Assembly: GCF_003752155.1 (NCBI RefSeq) | Contig: NZ_RJVG01000006.1 | Coordinates: 1-64,000 of the forward strand | Direction: 5' to 3' | DNA from: Mobilisporobacter senegalensis | GTDB lineage: Bacteria > Bacillota > Clostridia > Lachnospirales > Lachnospiraceae | DNA: 64,000 bases | In this document: piece by piece, positions 15,732 through 26,232 of the stretch | Position numbering within the stretch: position 1 is the first letter of the stretch | Layout of the letters: every line of letters starts with the position of its first letter | Notes under the pieces: generated by a model | Told to the model about the DNA's origin: nothing | The model's database searches: none | What the model saw: the letters and a program-made list of their open reading frames with translations, nothing else | Translations under genes and position numbers: made by a program

Positions 15732-17747
15732 CTATTTCACATTGAGGATACCTGCAATATCAAGGATCAAGCTGATTCTTCCATCTCCAAGAAGGGTACA
15801 GCCGGCAAGTCCCTTAATCTTTTTAAAGTTTCGGATATATTCCGGCAGTCCTTTGACAACTACCTGCTGCTGCCCAATTAATTCATCTGCAAAAATACAA
15901 AGGATCTTATCATCCTGCTCCACCATAATAATGATTCCATCGGTAAACCTGGTAACCTTTGTATCTATCTTATGCATCTTATGGATTCTAAGGATTGGAT
16001 AGCATTGTCCCCGTACCATGAGCATTTCATTATGATCCGGATCAATAATGATATCTTCTTCTCTTGGTCTAAATGACTCACGGATGGATATGGTAGGAAT
16101 CGTATATATGGATTCCCCTACTTTAATATTCATTCCATCAATGATTGCAAGGGTCAATGGAAGCTTAAGAGTAATGGTTGTCCCCTGATCTACTCCACTT
16201 TCCACGGTCAGTGTACCTCCAATGGTTTCAATATTTTTTGAAACAACATCCATTCCTACTCCACGTCCGGAAAATTCCGTGACTTTTTCCTTGGTTGAAA
16301 ATCCCGGCAGCAAAATCAGATTAAAAATCTCACGGTCAGACATATCTTCTTCCTTTTTATAGAGAAGATTATTCTCTCTGGCCTTTTTAAGGATTTTCTC
16401 TTTCCTAAGACCTTTCCCATCATCCTTTACAATGATAAGTACGTCGCTCCCGGAATTTTTTGCTTCCAGAGTGAGGACCCCTGACTTTGTTTTTCCTTTC
16501 TTCTCTCTCTCCTTCACTGATTCAATGCCATGATCAATTGCATTTCGGACCAGATGCATAAGTGGATCTGAGATATGTTCTATAATATTCTTATCAACCT
16601 CTGTTTCCTCACCAATGATCTTAAGCTCTACTTTCTTTTCCAGCCTCTTGCACATATCCCGTACAATTCGGTTCATCTTGTGGAATGTTGTAGAAAGAGG
16701 AACCATTCGTACTGACATTACCATATCCTGTATCTCACTGGTAATCTTGCTTAATTGTGCCGTTGCCTTATAAAAGTCATTGAGCTCTAACCCTTTTAAA
16801 TCTGGATTTTGAATTACCATAGCTTCTGCAATCACCATCTCTCCTACCAGATCCATAAGTTTGTCCAGTTTTGCAACATTTACACTTATTATACTTTGAT
16901 GGGAATTTGATTGTATTTCTTTATCATTGATTCTTTCCTTAGCATTTGACCTTTCTTCCGATAATAGCTGAACATTACGTTCCACTTTTTCGACTGATTG
17001 AACCGGTAAAAACTCATCATCCTTTTCTAATTGGATCAGTTCTAAATCTTTTAAAAATACTGTCTGGTTAAAAAATTCAAACATCTTCTCATAGGATAGT
17101 TCTGTCTTTAGATAGATAATAAATCCATCCCGTCTTATGAGCTCAATACTATCTTCATCCTCAATAAGATCTTTTGGAATATGATAGATTTCCTTAGCCA
17201 AATCATTCAGATTGTGTATTATGGTATACCCACGTATATTCTCCATTTCACACCCATCCTCAAAATAAATGGTTGCTCTGTATTGCTTTTCTCCAGAATC
17301 AGGCTGCTGTTTTGTCTTAATGGAATTTTTAGAACTATTCTCTTTCTTCAGACTTGACAAAAACTTTTTTATCTCTTCAATTAATGAAGTTGCTTTTCCA
17401 TCTGCTTCATTTTCATTCCTGATTTTCTCTAACTCTATCTTAATAAAGTCTATTCCTTCTAAAATCAGATCAGAAAGTGCAGAACAATCTATGCATTCCG
17501 GTTTATCCTCGCGAAGATAATAAAACAAATCTTCAATCGAATGTGCAAGCCCGGATATTTCATGAAACATCATCATGGCTGAGGAACCTTTAATTGTATG
17601 CATTATTCTAAAAATTTCATTAATTGCAGCTTCTGTGTAGCATTTTTTATTATCACTGCTTAAAATATCCAGCTCCAGCTGCTCAATAAGTTGAGCAGAT
17701 TCAAATAAAAAAACTTCTAACATAGGTTCATTTAAATACTCTGACAT
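15732..17747 (-). CDS. cheA: Chemotaxis histidine kinase CheA (module 1)
   Basis: 671 residues. P1 phosphotransfer domain with His50 in RIMHTIKGSSAMMM; a P2-like response-regulator-docking domain (about 155-250); P3 dimerisation (about 285-350); P4 kinase with the N box HLVRNAIDHGIES and G boxes DDGKGL and GRGVGMDVV; and P5 CheW-like domain at the C-terminus. It phosphorylates CheY and CheB in response to receptors. First gene of a cheA-cheW-mcp operon with its own promoter and palindromic operator. Paralogous to the CheA at 26233-28293, with the weakest similarity in the linker between P2 and P3. Confidence 0.97.
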   Translation of the reverse strand: MSEYLNEPMLEVFLFESAQLIEQLELDILSSDNKKCYTEAAINEIFRIMHTIKGSSAMMMFHEISGLAHSIEDLFYYLREDKPECIDCSALSDLILEGIDFIKIELEKIRNENEADGKATSLIEEIKKFLSSLKKENSSKNSIKTKQQPDSGEKQYRATIYFEDGCEMENIRGYTIIHNLNDLAKEIYHIPKDLIEDEDSIELIRRDGFIIYLKTELSYEKMFEFFNQTVFLKDLELIQLEKDDEFLPVQSVEKVERNVQLLSEERSNAKERINDKEIQSNSHQSIISVNVAKLDKLMDLVGEMVIAEAMVIQNPDLKGLELNDFYKATAQLSKITSEIQDMVMSVRMVPLSTTFHKMNRIVRDMCKRLEKKVELKIIGEETEVDKNIIEHISDPLMHLVRNAIDHGIESVKEREKKGKTKSGVLTLEAKNSGSDVLIIVKDDGKGLRKEKILKKARENNLLYKKEEDMSDREIFNLILLPGFSTKEKVTEFSGRGVGMDVVSKNIETIGGTLTVESGVDQGTTITLKLPLTLAIIDGMNIKVGESIYTIPTISIRESFRPREEDIIIDPDHNEMLMVRGQCYPILRIHKMHKIDTKVTRFTDGIIIMVEQDDKILCIFADELIGQQQVVVKGLPEYIRNFKKIKGLAGCTLLGDGRISLILDIAGILNVK

Positions 17748-17817
17748 AAATTCACCTCCTAATATTATATATTTACTTGGTTATATGATTGGTAAATTAA
17801 TATTTATAAATCTTTGT

Positions 17818-17837
17818 GTAAGCAATCGATTACTTAT
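17818..17837 (-). promoter_or_regulatory. Palindromic operator at the module 1 cheA promoter
   Basis: Minus strand ATAAGTAATCGATTGCTTAC, an imperfect 20-bp palindrome starting 7 nt after the -10 box. It matches 17 of 20 bases of the palindrome at the tetR promoter (29314-29333) in the same relative position. A TetR-family dimer site is inferred. Confidence 0.75.
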
Positions 17838-17844
17838 GCGAATA

Positions 17845-17874
17845 ATTATAAGTTGCTACAAAGTATTTTGTCAA
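17845..17874 (-). promoter_or_regulatory. Consensus sigma-A promoter of cheA-cheW-mcp (module 1)
   Basis: TTGACA (17874-17869), 18 nt, TATAAT (17850-17845) on the minus strand, about 100 bp before cheA. Sequence around the -35 resembles the tetR promoter (GTCCTA-x-TTTTAATTGACA against GTCCTA-x-TTTTTATTGACA), so the two control regions look homologous. Confidence 0.8.
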
Positions 17875-17942
17875 TTAAAATATAGGACTAAAGCCCCATA
17901 AAACATAATATTTTATTGGTAATATATACCACTACTTCCATT

Positions 17943-17994
17943 AAAAAACAATAAATGGGATAAGTATCCACGATTTGGATTACTTATCCCATTT
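17943..17994 (-). terminator. Terminator after the response regulator gene
   Basis: Minus strand AAATGGGATAAGTAATCC pairs with GGATACTTATCCCATTT (one bulge) and is followed by ATTGTTTTTT. It closes the tetR-to-response-regulator gene series and insulates the cheA module 1 promoter. With the promoter and operator above, this accounts for the gene-free stretch 17748-18051. Confidence 0.8.
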
Positions 17995-18051
17995 AACGGC
18001 TATTTATACACCTCGAGTAATATTTATTCATTTTTAGTAATATATATACAT

Positions 18052-18453
18052 TTATTCTTTTTGAATTAATCCTAATTTAGACATCACTTCAACAAACTTC
18101 ACCGTATCAATTGGTTTTGCAGCGTATGCATCGCAACCTATCTCAAATGCATTCTGCACAAGTTCGGTTTCTGCAAGAGCAGTAGTCATTATAATCTTGG
18201 AACGTTGATCTATTGGAATTCCCTTCTGATTCTCCAGATCCCGAATAGATTTTAATACTTTAACACCATCTACTTTAGGCATCATAATATCAAGGCATAT
18301 TAGATCATAATATCTTCCTTCTTTAATAGATATTAAGAATGCATCTAATGTTTCCAAGCCATCCACTACTAAATCACATTCTCCATACCTTGAAAGAAAC
18401 TTATACAAAAATTTTCTGCTGATTAAGTCATCTTCTGCTATTAGTATTCTCAT
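18052..18453 (-). CDS. Single-domain response regulator
   Basis: 133-residue receiver domain without an output domain. Acidic pair Glu7-Asp8-Asp9, phospho-acceptor Asp55 in CLDIMMPKVDG, Thr in MTTALAE and Lys in AAKPID are all present. It differs clearly from the CheY at 28305-28679 and lies 92 bp after the hybrid kinase, so it is the likely phosphoryl target of that kinase, possibly through the Hpt-like tail. Last gene of the series, followed by a strong terminator. Confidence 0.92.
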   Translation of the reverse strand: MRILIAEDDLISRKFLYKFLSRYGECDLVVDGLETLDAFLISIKEGRYYDLICLDIMMPKVDGVKVLKSIRDLENQKGIPIDQRSKIIMTTALAETELVQNAFEIGCDAYAAKPIDTVKFVEVMSKLGLIQKE

Positions 18454-18545
18454 TGTTATCCTCCTTCTCCTAAAAATCTTTTATTTCGTCTTCCTACTAT
18501 ATAATTTTTACCCACCTCAATATTTACTATTAGCCCCCTATTAAA

Positions 18546-21500
18546 TTATAGATTAGTTTCAAACAAAGTCTTTATTTCTGATTTCAGATTATTTACATGG
18601 AGCATTGCTTCTTTTAAATTCCCTCGTCTTGCAGAAAGTTCAATTTTGAATGCTGTATCCTTCATTTCCCATGCATCAATTTCATTGGATATAACTTTTA
18701 TTATATGTGCTATATTTTCTGTCGCCATTAAATCATTATTTGTAATGGCTGCTTCAATTGATTTTATATTTTCCGAAATCTCATTTAAAGATGGTAATAT
18801 ATTTCTATTGTCTTTTTCAATTTTAGAATTAGTAAATTGAATTTCTCCATCTTCTGTCAGCACAACCTTATTAAGTTGAATCCCTTTATTTTTATCGGCA
18901 GAAATTGTCATTTTATCAATAGTATAAAATAATTCGTTCATCTGTATAGGCTTTGACACATAACCATCCATACCAAGTGAAAGAAATTTCTCTTTATCCC
19001 CTTGCAATGCATAAGCAGTTAATGCAATGATAGGAGTTTTAAAATATGATGTTCCCTCTATCTGTTTTATTCTCCTGGCTGCTTCAATTCCATCCATTTC
19101 AGGCATTTGAATATCCATTAATATAATATCATATTTCCATGGTTCGAATAAATTCACTGCTTCTTTTCCATTATTTGCTGTTGTTACCTTGTAACCTTTT
19201 TTCTTCAGAATTTTAACAATCACCTTTTGATTTATTAAATCATCTTCTACCAGAAGAACATTAAGTGCTTTACCTGATTTTTCAATAAAAGGTGTTATTT
19301 TTATTTTTTCTTCCACCTGAGTTCCTATTTTAAACTTTAAAGAGAAAAAAAATGTGCTTCCTCTCCCTTTTTCACTTTCAACACAAATATTCCCTCCCAT
19401 AATCTCTACAAGCTGCTTTGAGATTGCAAGTCCAAGCCCTGTGCCGCCATACTTTTTTGTATTCATATCTTCGATCTGGCTAAAACTTTGGAATAATTTT
19501 TTTATGTCATGAGGTGCAATCCCAATTCCTGTGTCACATACTGAAAATTTTAATACTATTTCATCATCTGTGGCACTGACCTTTTTCACTAAAAGTTCAA
19601 TATCTCCACTCATAGTAAACTTCATAGCATTACTGATCAGATTATCAAGGACCTGACGCAACCGGTTTGGATCACCCACTAAAAATTCAGGGATTGTTGA
19701 TGAAAAAGTGTAATTTAGTTCAAGTCCTTTTTCTACTACCCGGGGTGAATGCATTTTTACTATTTCTTCTATAAGCTGTCTAATATTGAAATTTACATTT
19801 TCAATTGACATTTTTCCTGCTTCCATTTTAGAAAAGTCCAGGATATCATTGATAATATTTAACAGGGAATGGGCACATGCTTTCGCTGTAAAGAGATTAT
19901 CTTTTTGTTCCTCATTTAATTCTGTAAGTAACGTAAGGTCTATCATTCCTACAATCCCATTAATCGGCGTACGAATCTCATGACTCATATTTGCTAAGAA
20001 TTCACTTTTGGATTTATTGGCCGCTTCTGCTGCATCTTTTGCCTCTATTAAATTCATTTCATACTGTTTTAAATCTGTAATATCTGTAACAATCATTACA
20101 ATAATATCTTCCTGAGGACTATATATTGAAATAGAAAACCATTTATTATATATAACTGAATAAAGCTCTGGTATATTTACACTTTCTCCCCTTGAAAGCT
20201 TATATTTGTTTGAAACAACATAATCTGAAATAAATTCTCTGCTTTGAGGGAATATCTTAGAATGCATTTTATTAATAAGGTGTTTCTTAGTCATTCCAAC
20301 TATTTTTTCAAATGCTTCATTTACTTCAATGAATTTTAAATCGACAAAACCATTTTCTGGCTCATTTAATAATTCATAGCAGACGTATCCGTTTTGCATA
20401 TTCATAAAAAGGGAGCGATACTTTGTCTGACTCTCGAATATTTTTTTCGCTGTTTTTTTACGTTCTGTAATGTCACGTATGATACTTATAATAATTCGTC
20501 TCTCTCCAACATAAATCTCCTGAGAACTAACCTCTACCTGAAAAGTGGTGCCATCTTTACGTCTGTGAATTGTTTCAAAAATAATACCATTTTCATTTAA
20601 TAACTGCTGTTCTGAAAAAATCCAATCTTCTCTTATACTGCGTATATTCATGGAACATAATTCTTCATTTGTATATCCATGGGCTGTACTGGCTGCCTTA
20701 TTGGCATCTATAATCCAGCCTTCTATATCAAAAATAAGAATAATGTCACTTGCTTTCTCTATAACTTTACGATATAGCTTCAAATCTTCCTCTGCTTCTT
20801 TTCTCTCATTGATATCATAAGTCGAGCCAATATATCCACCATATTCTTCATCCAGGTCATAGTATGGTCTGCCTCCAACTAAGCACCATCGATATTCTCC
20901 ATCGTGGCGCAAGTACCTGACCTCAACTTGAAAAGGATCTAGGGATTCCATTGCAAGATTTCTCGTCTGAATATAATGATTTAAGTCTTCTGGATGAATT
21001 ACTTTGGTCCAGCCCAGGCCAAAAGAATCTTCAGACGTTGTACCTATGAATTCCTTCCATGTTTTGTTTACATAATTACATCTTACATTCTTGTCTGACA
21101 TCCATACCATCGATGGTACCTGATCCAATAAGTTATTACTATAATCTCTTGACCTGGCAATGGTTATCTCCTGCTGCTTACGATCAGTAATATCCATTAA
21201 TGTAATAACTCCATTCCTTTTGTTTTCAAGCAATATGGGGGTCACACTTAGGCAAAACCAAAATTCTCGTTCCCTGTCATTTATAAGAAAACTTTTGTTA
21301 AATTCAACATTACTTGTGGCACGCCCATCATCAATTGCTAATTTCGTAGCCTTTCTAATTTCACAATGAGAGCATTCCTTACCAGTGCCACAGATGAAAT
21401 TCCCGTTGGCTCTTATTGTACAATGAAATGCATCTCCAAAATACTTACCTTCCACCTGTTCTCTGACTTGGTTCATATAATTTAATGCAGCGTCATTAAC

Positions 21501-22001
21501 CTGGGTGATGATAGAATTTTCATTTAGTGTAATCATTCCTACCGGAGCATTATCAAAGATTATTTTTAAATTATTCTCGTTGTTAATATGTTCCAGTTCT
21601 AATGTCTTAAGCCTTGTGATGTCACGAAAAACAATTACAACGCCACATATGTCACCATCTGTTGATTTCACAGGTGAACAAGTAGCTGAAACAAATTTTT
21701 CTTCTCTCTCTTTCGTAACAACCACTGAATTATTTTCAAGCCCTCTTGTATTCCTTGTTCTGATAACATCCAGTATCGGATTATTTATAGGCTTTTTAGT
21801 ATCACGGTTTATAATCATAAAAACTTCTTCAAAATCCAATCCAATTACTTCAGATTTATTATATCCCAGAATTTCTTCCGCTATATTATTAATGTATATT
21901 ATCTTACCATTAAGATCCGTTGAAATAACTCCATCTCCAATACACGATAATATTCCATCTGCCAACTGGTGCCCTCTTTCATCAAATATCTTTTTCCCCA
22001 T
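18546..22001 (-). CDS. Multi-PAS hybrid histidine kinase with receiver and Hpt-like tail
   Basis: 1151 residues from the ATG at 22001 (AGGGAGG 7 nt upstream; the longer frame to 22049 would overlap cheB). No membrane segment, so probably cytosolic. Five PAS domains (about 10-130, 140-280, 290-400, 410-515, 525-650), HisKA with His674 in [11 protein letters not shown], ATPase with Asn787, DTGIGIAP and GTGLGLAI, a receiver with Asp963, and a C-terminal helical bundle with His1099 in [13 protein letters not shown] resembling a degenerate Hpt domain. The second PAS has a Cys cluster (Cys194, 204, 210, 213: C-x9-C-x5-C-x2-C), suggesting metal, Fe-S or redox sensing. It sits between cheB and a response regulator, so it may feed into the chemosensory pathway. 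Confidence 0.93.
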   Translation of the reverse strand: MGKKIFDERGHQLADGILSCIGDGVISTDLNGKIIYINNIAEEILGYNKSEVIGLDFEEVFMIINRDTKKPINNPILDVIRTRNTRGLENNSVVVTKEREEKFVSATCSPVKSTDGDICGVVIVFRDITRLKTLELEHINNENNLKIIFDNAPVGMITLNENSIITQVNDAALNYMNQVREQVEGKYFGDAFHCTIRANGNFICGTGKECSHCEIRKATKLAIDDGRATSNVEFNKSFLINDREREFWFCLSVTPILLENKRNGVITLMDITDRKQQEITIARSRDYSNNLLDQVPSMVWMSDKNVRCNYVNKTWKEFIGTTSEDSFGLGWTKVIHPEDLNHYIQTRNLAMESLDPFQVEVRYLRHDGEYRWCLVGGRPYYDLDEEYGGYIGSTYDINERKEAEEDLKLYRKVIEKASDIILIFDIEGWIIDANKAASTAHGYTNEELCSMNIRSIREDWIFSEQQLLNENGIIFETIHRRKDGTTFQVEVSSQEIYVGERRIIISIIRDITERKKTAKKIFESQTKYRSLFMNMQNGYVCYELLNEPENGFVDLKFIEVNEAFEKIVGMTKKHLINKMHSKIFPQSREFISDYVVSNKYKLSRGESVNIPELYSVIYNKWFSISIYSPQEDIIVMIVTDITDLKQYEMNLIEAKDAAEAANKSKSEFLANMSHEIRTPINGIVGMIDLTLLTELNEEQKDNLFTAKACAHSLLNIINDILDFSKMEAGKMSIENVNFNIRQLIEEIVKMHSPRVVEKGLELNYTFSSTIPEFLVGDPNRLRQVLDNLISNAMKFTMSGDIELLVKKVSATDDEIVLKFSVCDTGIGIAPHDIKKLFQSFSQIEDMNTKKYGGTGLGLAISKQLVEIMGGNICVESEKGRGSTFFFSLKFKIGTQVEEKIKITPFIEKSGKALNVLLVEDDLINQKVIVKILKKKGYKVTTANNGKEAVNLFEPWKYDIILMDIQMPEMDGIEAARRIKQIEGTSYFKTPIIALTAYALQGDKEKFLSLGMDGYVSKPIQMNELFYTIDKMTISADKNKGIQLNKVVLTEDGEIQFTNSKIEKDNRNILPSLNEISENIKSIEAAITNNDLMATENIAHIIKVISNEIDAWEMKDTAFKIELSARRGNLKEAMLHVNNLKSEIKTLFETNL

Positions 22002-22017
22002 AATATACCTCCCTAAA

Positions 22018-23040
22018 TTAAGTGAGCATCGTATTGATGGTTGAAGCAATATTATTTAATGATACTTGTTTCTCTACCGCTCCAATATTATAAGCTACTT
22101 TTGGCATTCCATAAACAACACTGGACTTTTCATCTTGTCCAATAGTTCTGGCACCTTTTCGCCTCATAGCCAATAAGCCTTTTGCCCCATCATAACCCAT
22201 ACCTGTAAGGATTACTCCAACTGCATTCTGTCCTGCCTCTTTTGCAACAGATTCAAATAAGATATCTATGGATGGACAGTGGCCATTCACTTTCTCCCCT
22301 TTAAAACATTCCACTCTATATCTGTCATTTAGCTTTTTCAGTCTCATATGATAATCTCCGGGGGCAATTAATACATGGCCTGATTCAACATAATCACCGG
22401 TTCTTGCCTCTTTCACGATAAAATCTGTTGATGCATTTAACCTGTTTGCAAACATATTAGAAAACACAGGCGGAATATGTTGTACAATTACTATACCCGG
22501 TACATTACCTGGCAATGATTTTATAATATTATAAATAGCCTCCGTTCCCCCTGTTGATGCACCAATAGCAATTACTTTGCCTGGATTAAAATTTGTATTT
22601 TTAATGATTTTATCCGATTGATTTTCTTGATAACTCTGTATAACGCTGGCATTCGCTGCTATTTTAATTTTTTCGATCATTTCAAGTATGAAATTTTCTA
22701 CGCTAATTACCGAGGTAGCATCTGGTTTAGCAACAAAATCGACTGCCCCTGCATTCATAGCCTCAAACACCCCATTGCTGACAGAACTGACAACAATAAC
22801 CGGTAATGAATATTGTGGAAGAAGTTTTCTGATGAATTCTATTCCATTCATCCTTGGCATTTCCACATCACAAGTCATGACATCCGGTCTGAATTCTATA
22901 ATTTTATCTCTGGCATCATATGGATCCATTGCTACAGCAACTACTTCTATATTAACATCCGATGATATTCCACGGGATATGATTTCTCTAAAAAGCAGAC
23001 TATCGTCAACTACCAATACTTTTATTTTTTTCAATTCCAC
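22018..23040 (-). CDS. cheB: Protein-glutamate methylesterase/deamidase CheB
   Basis: 340 residues: an N-terminal receiver (acidic Asp12/Asp13, phospho-acceptor Asp58 in [11 protein letters not shown]) and a C-terminal methylesterase with the catalytic Ser in GASTGG, His in IVQHIPP and Asp in GMGYDGAKG. It removes receptor methyl groups when phosphorylated by CheA. It starts 16 bp after cheR. All catalytic residues are present, so the adaptation branch of this system should work. Confidence 0.96.
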   Translation of the reverse strand: MELKKIKVLVVDDSLLFREIISRGISSDVNIEVVAVAMDPYDARDKIIEFRPDVMTCDVEMPRMNGIEFIRKLLPQYSLPVIVVSSVSNGVFEAMNAGAVDFVAKPDATSVISVENFILEMIEKIKIAANASVIQSYQENQSDKIIKNTNFNPGKVIAIGASTGGTEAIYNIIKSLPGNVPGIVIVQHIPPVFSNMFANRLNASTDFIVKEARTGDYVESGHVLIAPGDYHMRLKKLNDRYRVECFKGEKVNGHCPSIDILFESVAKEAGQNAVGVILTGMGYDGAKGLLAMRRKGARTIGQDEKSSVVYGMPKVAYNIGAVEKQVSLNNIASTINTMLT

Positions 23041-23056
23041 ACGATCACCCCTTTAT

Positions 23057-23875
23057 TTATAATTCTTTTCTATAAACAGAGGGCATTACATAACGAAATC
23101 TTGTATCAGAACGATTTAAAGATTCAGAATGTCCTATGAATAGATATCCTCCATATTCTAATGAATCATAGTATTTATTGATTAGTTCATTTTTCGTTTT
23201 TGTATCAAAATAAATCATTACATTCCTGCAATATATTACATGAAATTTACGTTTAAACGGAAATATCTCCTGCATTAAATTAAACTTTCGAAAAATAATT
23301 TCATTTTTAATATGGTCTGCAACAACACTTTTTTCATTATCAATTTTCTTAAAATAATTTAATTTCCATTGTGGTGGTATCATAGCAATATTTTCACTAT
23401 TATATATTCCGTCTTTTGCCACTTCTAATACACGGTTTGATATATCTGTCGCTAATATTTTTGTATCCCACAGAGTCTTTTCTTTCCCAAAGAATTCGTC
23501 GACCAGCATGGCTAAAGTATATGGTTCTTCTCCTGTGGAACAGCCGGCACTCCATACTCTTAAATCTTTATCTCTAATTTTACTTTTTAAATAAGGTAAT
23601 ACGCTATCCTTAAAATAAATAAAATGATCTGATTCTCTCATAAAAAAAGTATGATTCGTTGTGATCTTATCAACTAAAGTAGATGCTTCAATCCCTGATT
23701 TATCTGAAATGATGTGATTATAATATTCTGTGAAATTTTCAAAACCTTTTTGAACAAGAACATTTTGAAGTCTCCCAGTTACTAACGCCATTTTTTCTTT
23801 TTTTAAATTTATACCATATTGTGATTTAATATATTCTGCTAATTGTATGAACTCTTTTTCTGTAATCGTTATCAT
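23057..23875 (-). CDS. cheR: Chemotaxis protein methyltransferase CheR
   Basis: 272 residues. N-terminal helical domain (about 1-75) and SAM-binding domain with WSAGCSTGEEPYTLAML (motif I region) and IYCRNVMIYFD. It methylates receptor glutamates using S-adenosylmethionine. It is the only cheR in the window and probably serves both receptors, whose matching -GKY tails may dock it. It lies 81 bp after mcp with a terminator in the gap, so cheR-cheB-kinase expression may be lower than that of the upstream genes. Confidence 0.96.
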   Translation of the reverse strand: MITITEKEFIQLAEYIKSQYGINLKKEKMALVTGRLQNVLVQKGFENFTEYYNHIISDKSGIEASTLVDKITTNHTFFMRESDHFIYFKDSVLPYLKSKIRDKDLRVWSAGCSTGEEPYTLAMLVDEFFGKEKTLWDTKILATDISNRVLEVAKDGIYNSENIAMIPPQWKLNYFKKIDNEKSVVADHIKNEIIFRKFNLMQEIFPFKRKFHVIYCRNVMIYFDTKTKNELINKYYDSLEYGGYLFIGHSESLNRSDTRFRYVMPSVYRKEL

Positions 23876-23891
23876 TCTATCCCTGCCTGTT

Positions 23892-23949
23892 AAAAAAGCT
23901 GCCGCAAAATCTAGATATATATCTTAAGATAGGTTAATTTTGCGACAGC
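23892..23949 (-). terminator. Terminator or attenuator between mcp and cheR
   Basis: Minus strand GCTGTCGCAAAAT pairs with ATTTTGCGGCAGC around a loop of about 26 nt and is followed by six T. It lies inside an otherwise continuous gene series, so it probably sets the ratio of receptor/kinase genes to adaptation genes. No separate promoter for cheR was seen. Confidence 0.7.
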
Positions 23950-23956
23950 ACTTACT

Positions 23957-25669
23957 TTAATATTTTCCGTATTCTGTATCACTTAAAGTGATGGTTGGTT
24001 TTGTTGCTTTTCTCTCACTTGATTCATTGCCTGTGGTAATATTATCTTTTTTGTTGGTCATATTTTCTAGCATCTGCAGTACATCCGGACTTATCTCCTC
24101 TATATTACTATTTAACCTTTTACTTTGCTTTAATTTAAAATTACCTACCAGTTCTTTTAAAAGAACAGCCTGGCTAGATAGTTCTTCACTTGCTGCGGCA
24201 CTTTCTTCTGAAGTTGCCGAGTTATTCTGTACCACCTCTGATACCTGGATAATTCCTTGGTTGATCTGTGCAATACCAGTTGCCTGTTCTTCGGAAGCAA
24301 TAGCAATATTCTTCACAATCGCTGCCACTTCTTCTATTCCATCTACTATCTTATTCAGGGCACCAGCCGTATCTTTGGCTATGACGGTACCATTTTCCGC
24401 TTTTTTAATGGAATCCTCAATTAAATCAGTTGTTTCTTTGGCAGCATTAGCAGAACGTGCTGCTAAAGTTCTGACTTCTTCTGCCACTACTGCAAATCCT
24501 TTTCCATGCTGCCCTGCTCTTGCAGCTTCAACTGCTGCATTCAGTGCCAGAATATTAGTCTGGAATGCGATATCATCAATGACTTTTATAATTTTATAGA
24601 TATTGGCAGATGATTCATTGATCTCTTCCATTGACTTGAGCATATCTTTCATCTGGGAATCCCCTTGAAGTGCATCCTCTTTTGCTGTGACTGACAGGCC
24701 ATTGGCTTTCTTGGCATTCTCTGCATTTAATTGTGTCTGGGAAGATATCTCTTCCAATGATGCAGTTAACTCTTCAACTGAACTTGCCTGCTCCGTAGAT
24801 CCCTGAGAAAGAGCCATACTAGAGTCAGATACCTGTCTTGCTCCCGTTGCTACTTGTTCTGCAGCTGAGTTAATATTTGACATTACATTATTAAGATTAT
24901 CTGACATCTTACGAAATGCTTTGCTAAGGATTCCTACTTCATCCTTTGTATGAATATCTATTACTACATCAAGATTCCCATCTGCGATCTGATTGGCAAC
25001 ACTAACTAATTTGTTAAGCTGCTTACTTATAATATTAGAGATTACTAAACCGAGGATAATTGCAATTACAACGCCAGCTATTATTACAACTATCATAATA
25101 ATAGATTGCCCCGCAAAATTATCTGCATTTTCTTTTACTGCTGTTTCTGCTAAATTCGTGTTATAGTCAACCAATACCTGGGCATTTTCATCACATTTTA
25201 CCCTTGCCTGAGTTACTGAATCCATGGTTTCTAACGCTTTATCATATTGTTGATTTTTTACATATTCAAGATTTTCATCGCGTACCTGGCGATAAGCTGA
25301 CAAACTGCTTTTAAAATTATCAAATAAAGTCCTATTTTCATCATCGTGAATTGTTTTTTCATAGTTTTCCAGAATAACCCCGGTTTGTTCCACTAATTTA
25401 TTAATTTCATCCACTCTCGTCTGATATGTTTCCGGATTTTGTTCGTAAATAGCTAAAAGTTGATTAGCACGCACACTTTGTAGTGCTATTTGAAGATTCT
25501 TAAGTTCTTCTACCGGTATAAAATTATCATAGTACATATCTTCACTTCTTTTATTAATTGTATTCATATTGGTGATTCCAACGACTCCCACAATTCCCAT
25601 AAAAACAGATAGTATAATAAAACAACTAATAAGTTTTGCTCTAATCTTCATATTATTAAACCATTTCAT
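23957..25669 (-). CDS. Methyl-accepting chemotaxis protein (module 2)
   Basis: 570 residues. Membrane helix 1 (about 10-32), a four-helix-bundle sensor (about 35-185), membrane helix 2 (about 190-212), HAMP and a signalling domain with the conserved [23 protein letters not shown] tip. It is closely related to the module 1 receptor in its cytoplasmic part but divergent in the sensor, and it is shorter by about 42 residues, partly between HAMP and the signalling helices. C-terminus ends LSDTEYGKY. Lies 29 bp after cheW. Confidence 0.95.
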   Translation of the reverse strand: MKWFNNMKIRAKLISCFIILSVFMGIVGVVGITNMNTINKRSEDMYYDNFIPVEELKNLQIALQSVRANQLLAIYEQNPETYQTRVDEINKLVEQTGVILENYEKTIHDDENRTLFDNFKSSLSAYRQVRDENLEYVKNQQYDKALETMDSVTQARVKCDENAQVLVDYNTNLAETAVKENADNFAGQSIIMIVVIIAGVVIAIILGLVISNIISKQLNKLVSVANQIADGNLDVVIDIHTKDEVGILSKAFRKMSDNLNNVMSNINSAAEQVATGARQVSDSSMALSQGSTEQASSVEELTASLEEISSQTQLNAENAKKANGLSVTAKEDALQGDSQMKDMLKSMEEINESSANIYKIIKVIDDIAFQTNILALNAAVEAARAGQHGKGFAVVAEEVRTLAARSANAAKETTDLIEDSIKKAENGTVIAKDTAGALNKIVDGIEEVAAIVKNIAIASEEQATGIAQINQGIIQVSEVVQNNSATSEESAAASEELSSQAVLLKELVGNFKLKQSKRLNSNIEEISPDVLQMLENMTNKKDNITTGNESSERKATKPTITLSDTEYGKY

Positions 25670-25698
25670 AATATCATCCTCCGTGATGTATTTTATCC

Positions 25699-26193
25699 TT
25701 ATAGTGCATCATGTAAATCTTCTAATTCATCTTCTGTAAATAACTTTTCACAATCCAGTAATAGCTTAACGTCATTTCCTACTTTGCCTATTTTATTGAT
25801 ATAACGATTCTGTGATCCCTTATTTATCTGAGGCGGATCCACTATCTCTTCCTCTGGAATGGTGATGACTTCCGTCACACTATCAACAATCAGGCCAATT
25901 GATATATTCTTAATATCCACTACAATAATACAGGTCCGGTCATTATAATCTCTTGGTTCCTTCTTAAACCGCAGCCTTACATCCATTACAGGTATAATTT
26001 TCCCTCTTAGGTTTATGATTCCTTTTACATAATCAGGAAGTTCCGGCACCTGTGTGATACTTTGTATTCCAATAATTTCTGTAACATATCGTATTTCTAT
26101 CCCATAACTTTCTCTTTCTAAAGAGAAGGTTAAAAATCTTCCTCTTTGAGTATCTTCTTCCAGGTCCACTTCGTTACTTAATATCTCTTCCAT
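25699..26193 (-). CDS. cheW: Chemotaxis coupling protein CheW (module 2)
   Basis: 164 residues, single CheW domain. The start at 26193 was chosen because AGAGGAGA lies 7 nt upstream; an upstream in-frame start at 26211 lacks this spacing. The central part and the C-terminus ([21 protein letters not shown]) are almost identical to module 1 CheW. It couples the module 2 receptor to CheA. Because both CheW copies are so alike, they are probably exchangeable, giving mixed arrays. Confidence 0.95.
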   Translation of the reverse strand: MEEILSNEVDLEEDTQRGRFLTFSLERESYGIEIRYVTEIIGIQSITQVPELPDYVKGIINLRGKIIPVMDVRLRFKKEPRDYNDRTCIIVVDIKNISIGLIVDSVTEVITIPEEEIVDPPQINKGSQNRYINKIGKVGNDVKLLLDCEKLFTEDELEDLHDAL

Positions 26194-26232
26194 ATGAATC
26201 TCTCCTCTCAATTATAATTCTTTCGGATAATC

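Noticed and set aside
22002-22049. Longer N-terminus for the hybrid kinase
   Set aside because: It would overlap the end of cheB and has no ribosome site, while ATG at 22001 has AGGGAGG at good distance and begins just before the first PAS domain.
23988-24599. Plus-strand ORF of 203 residues inside the module 2 mcp gene
   Set aside because: It is antisense to the conserved signalling domain and is Ser/Ala/Thr-rich as expected for a reverse-strand shadow of that sequence.
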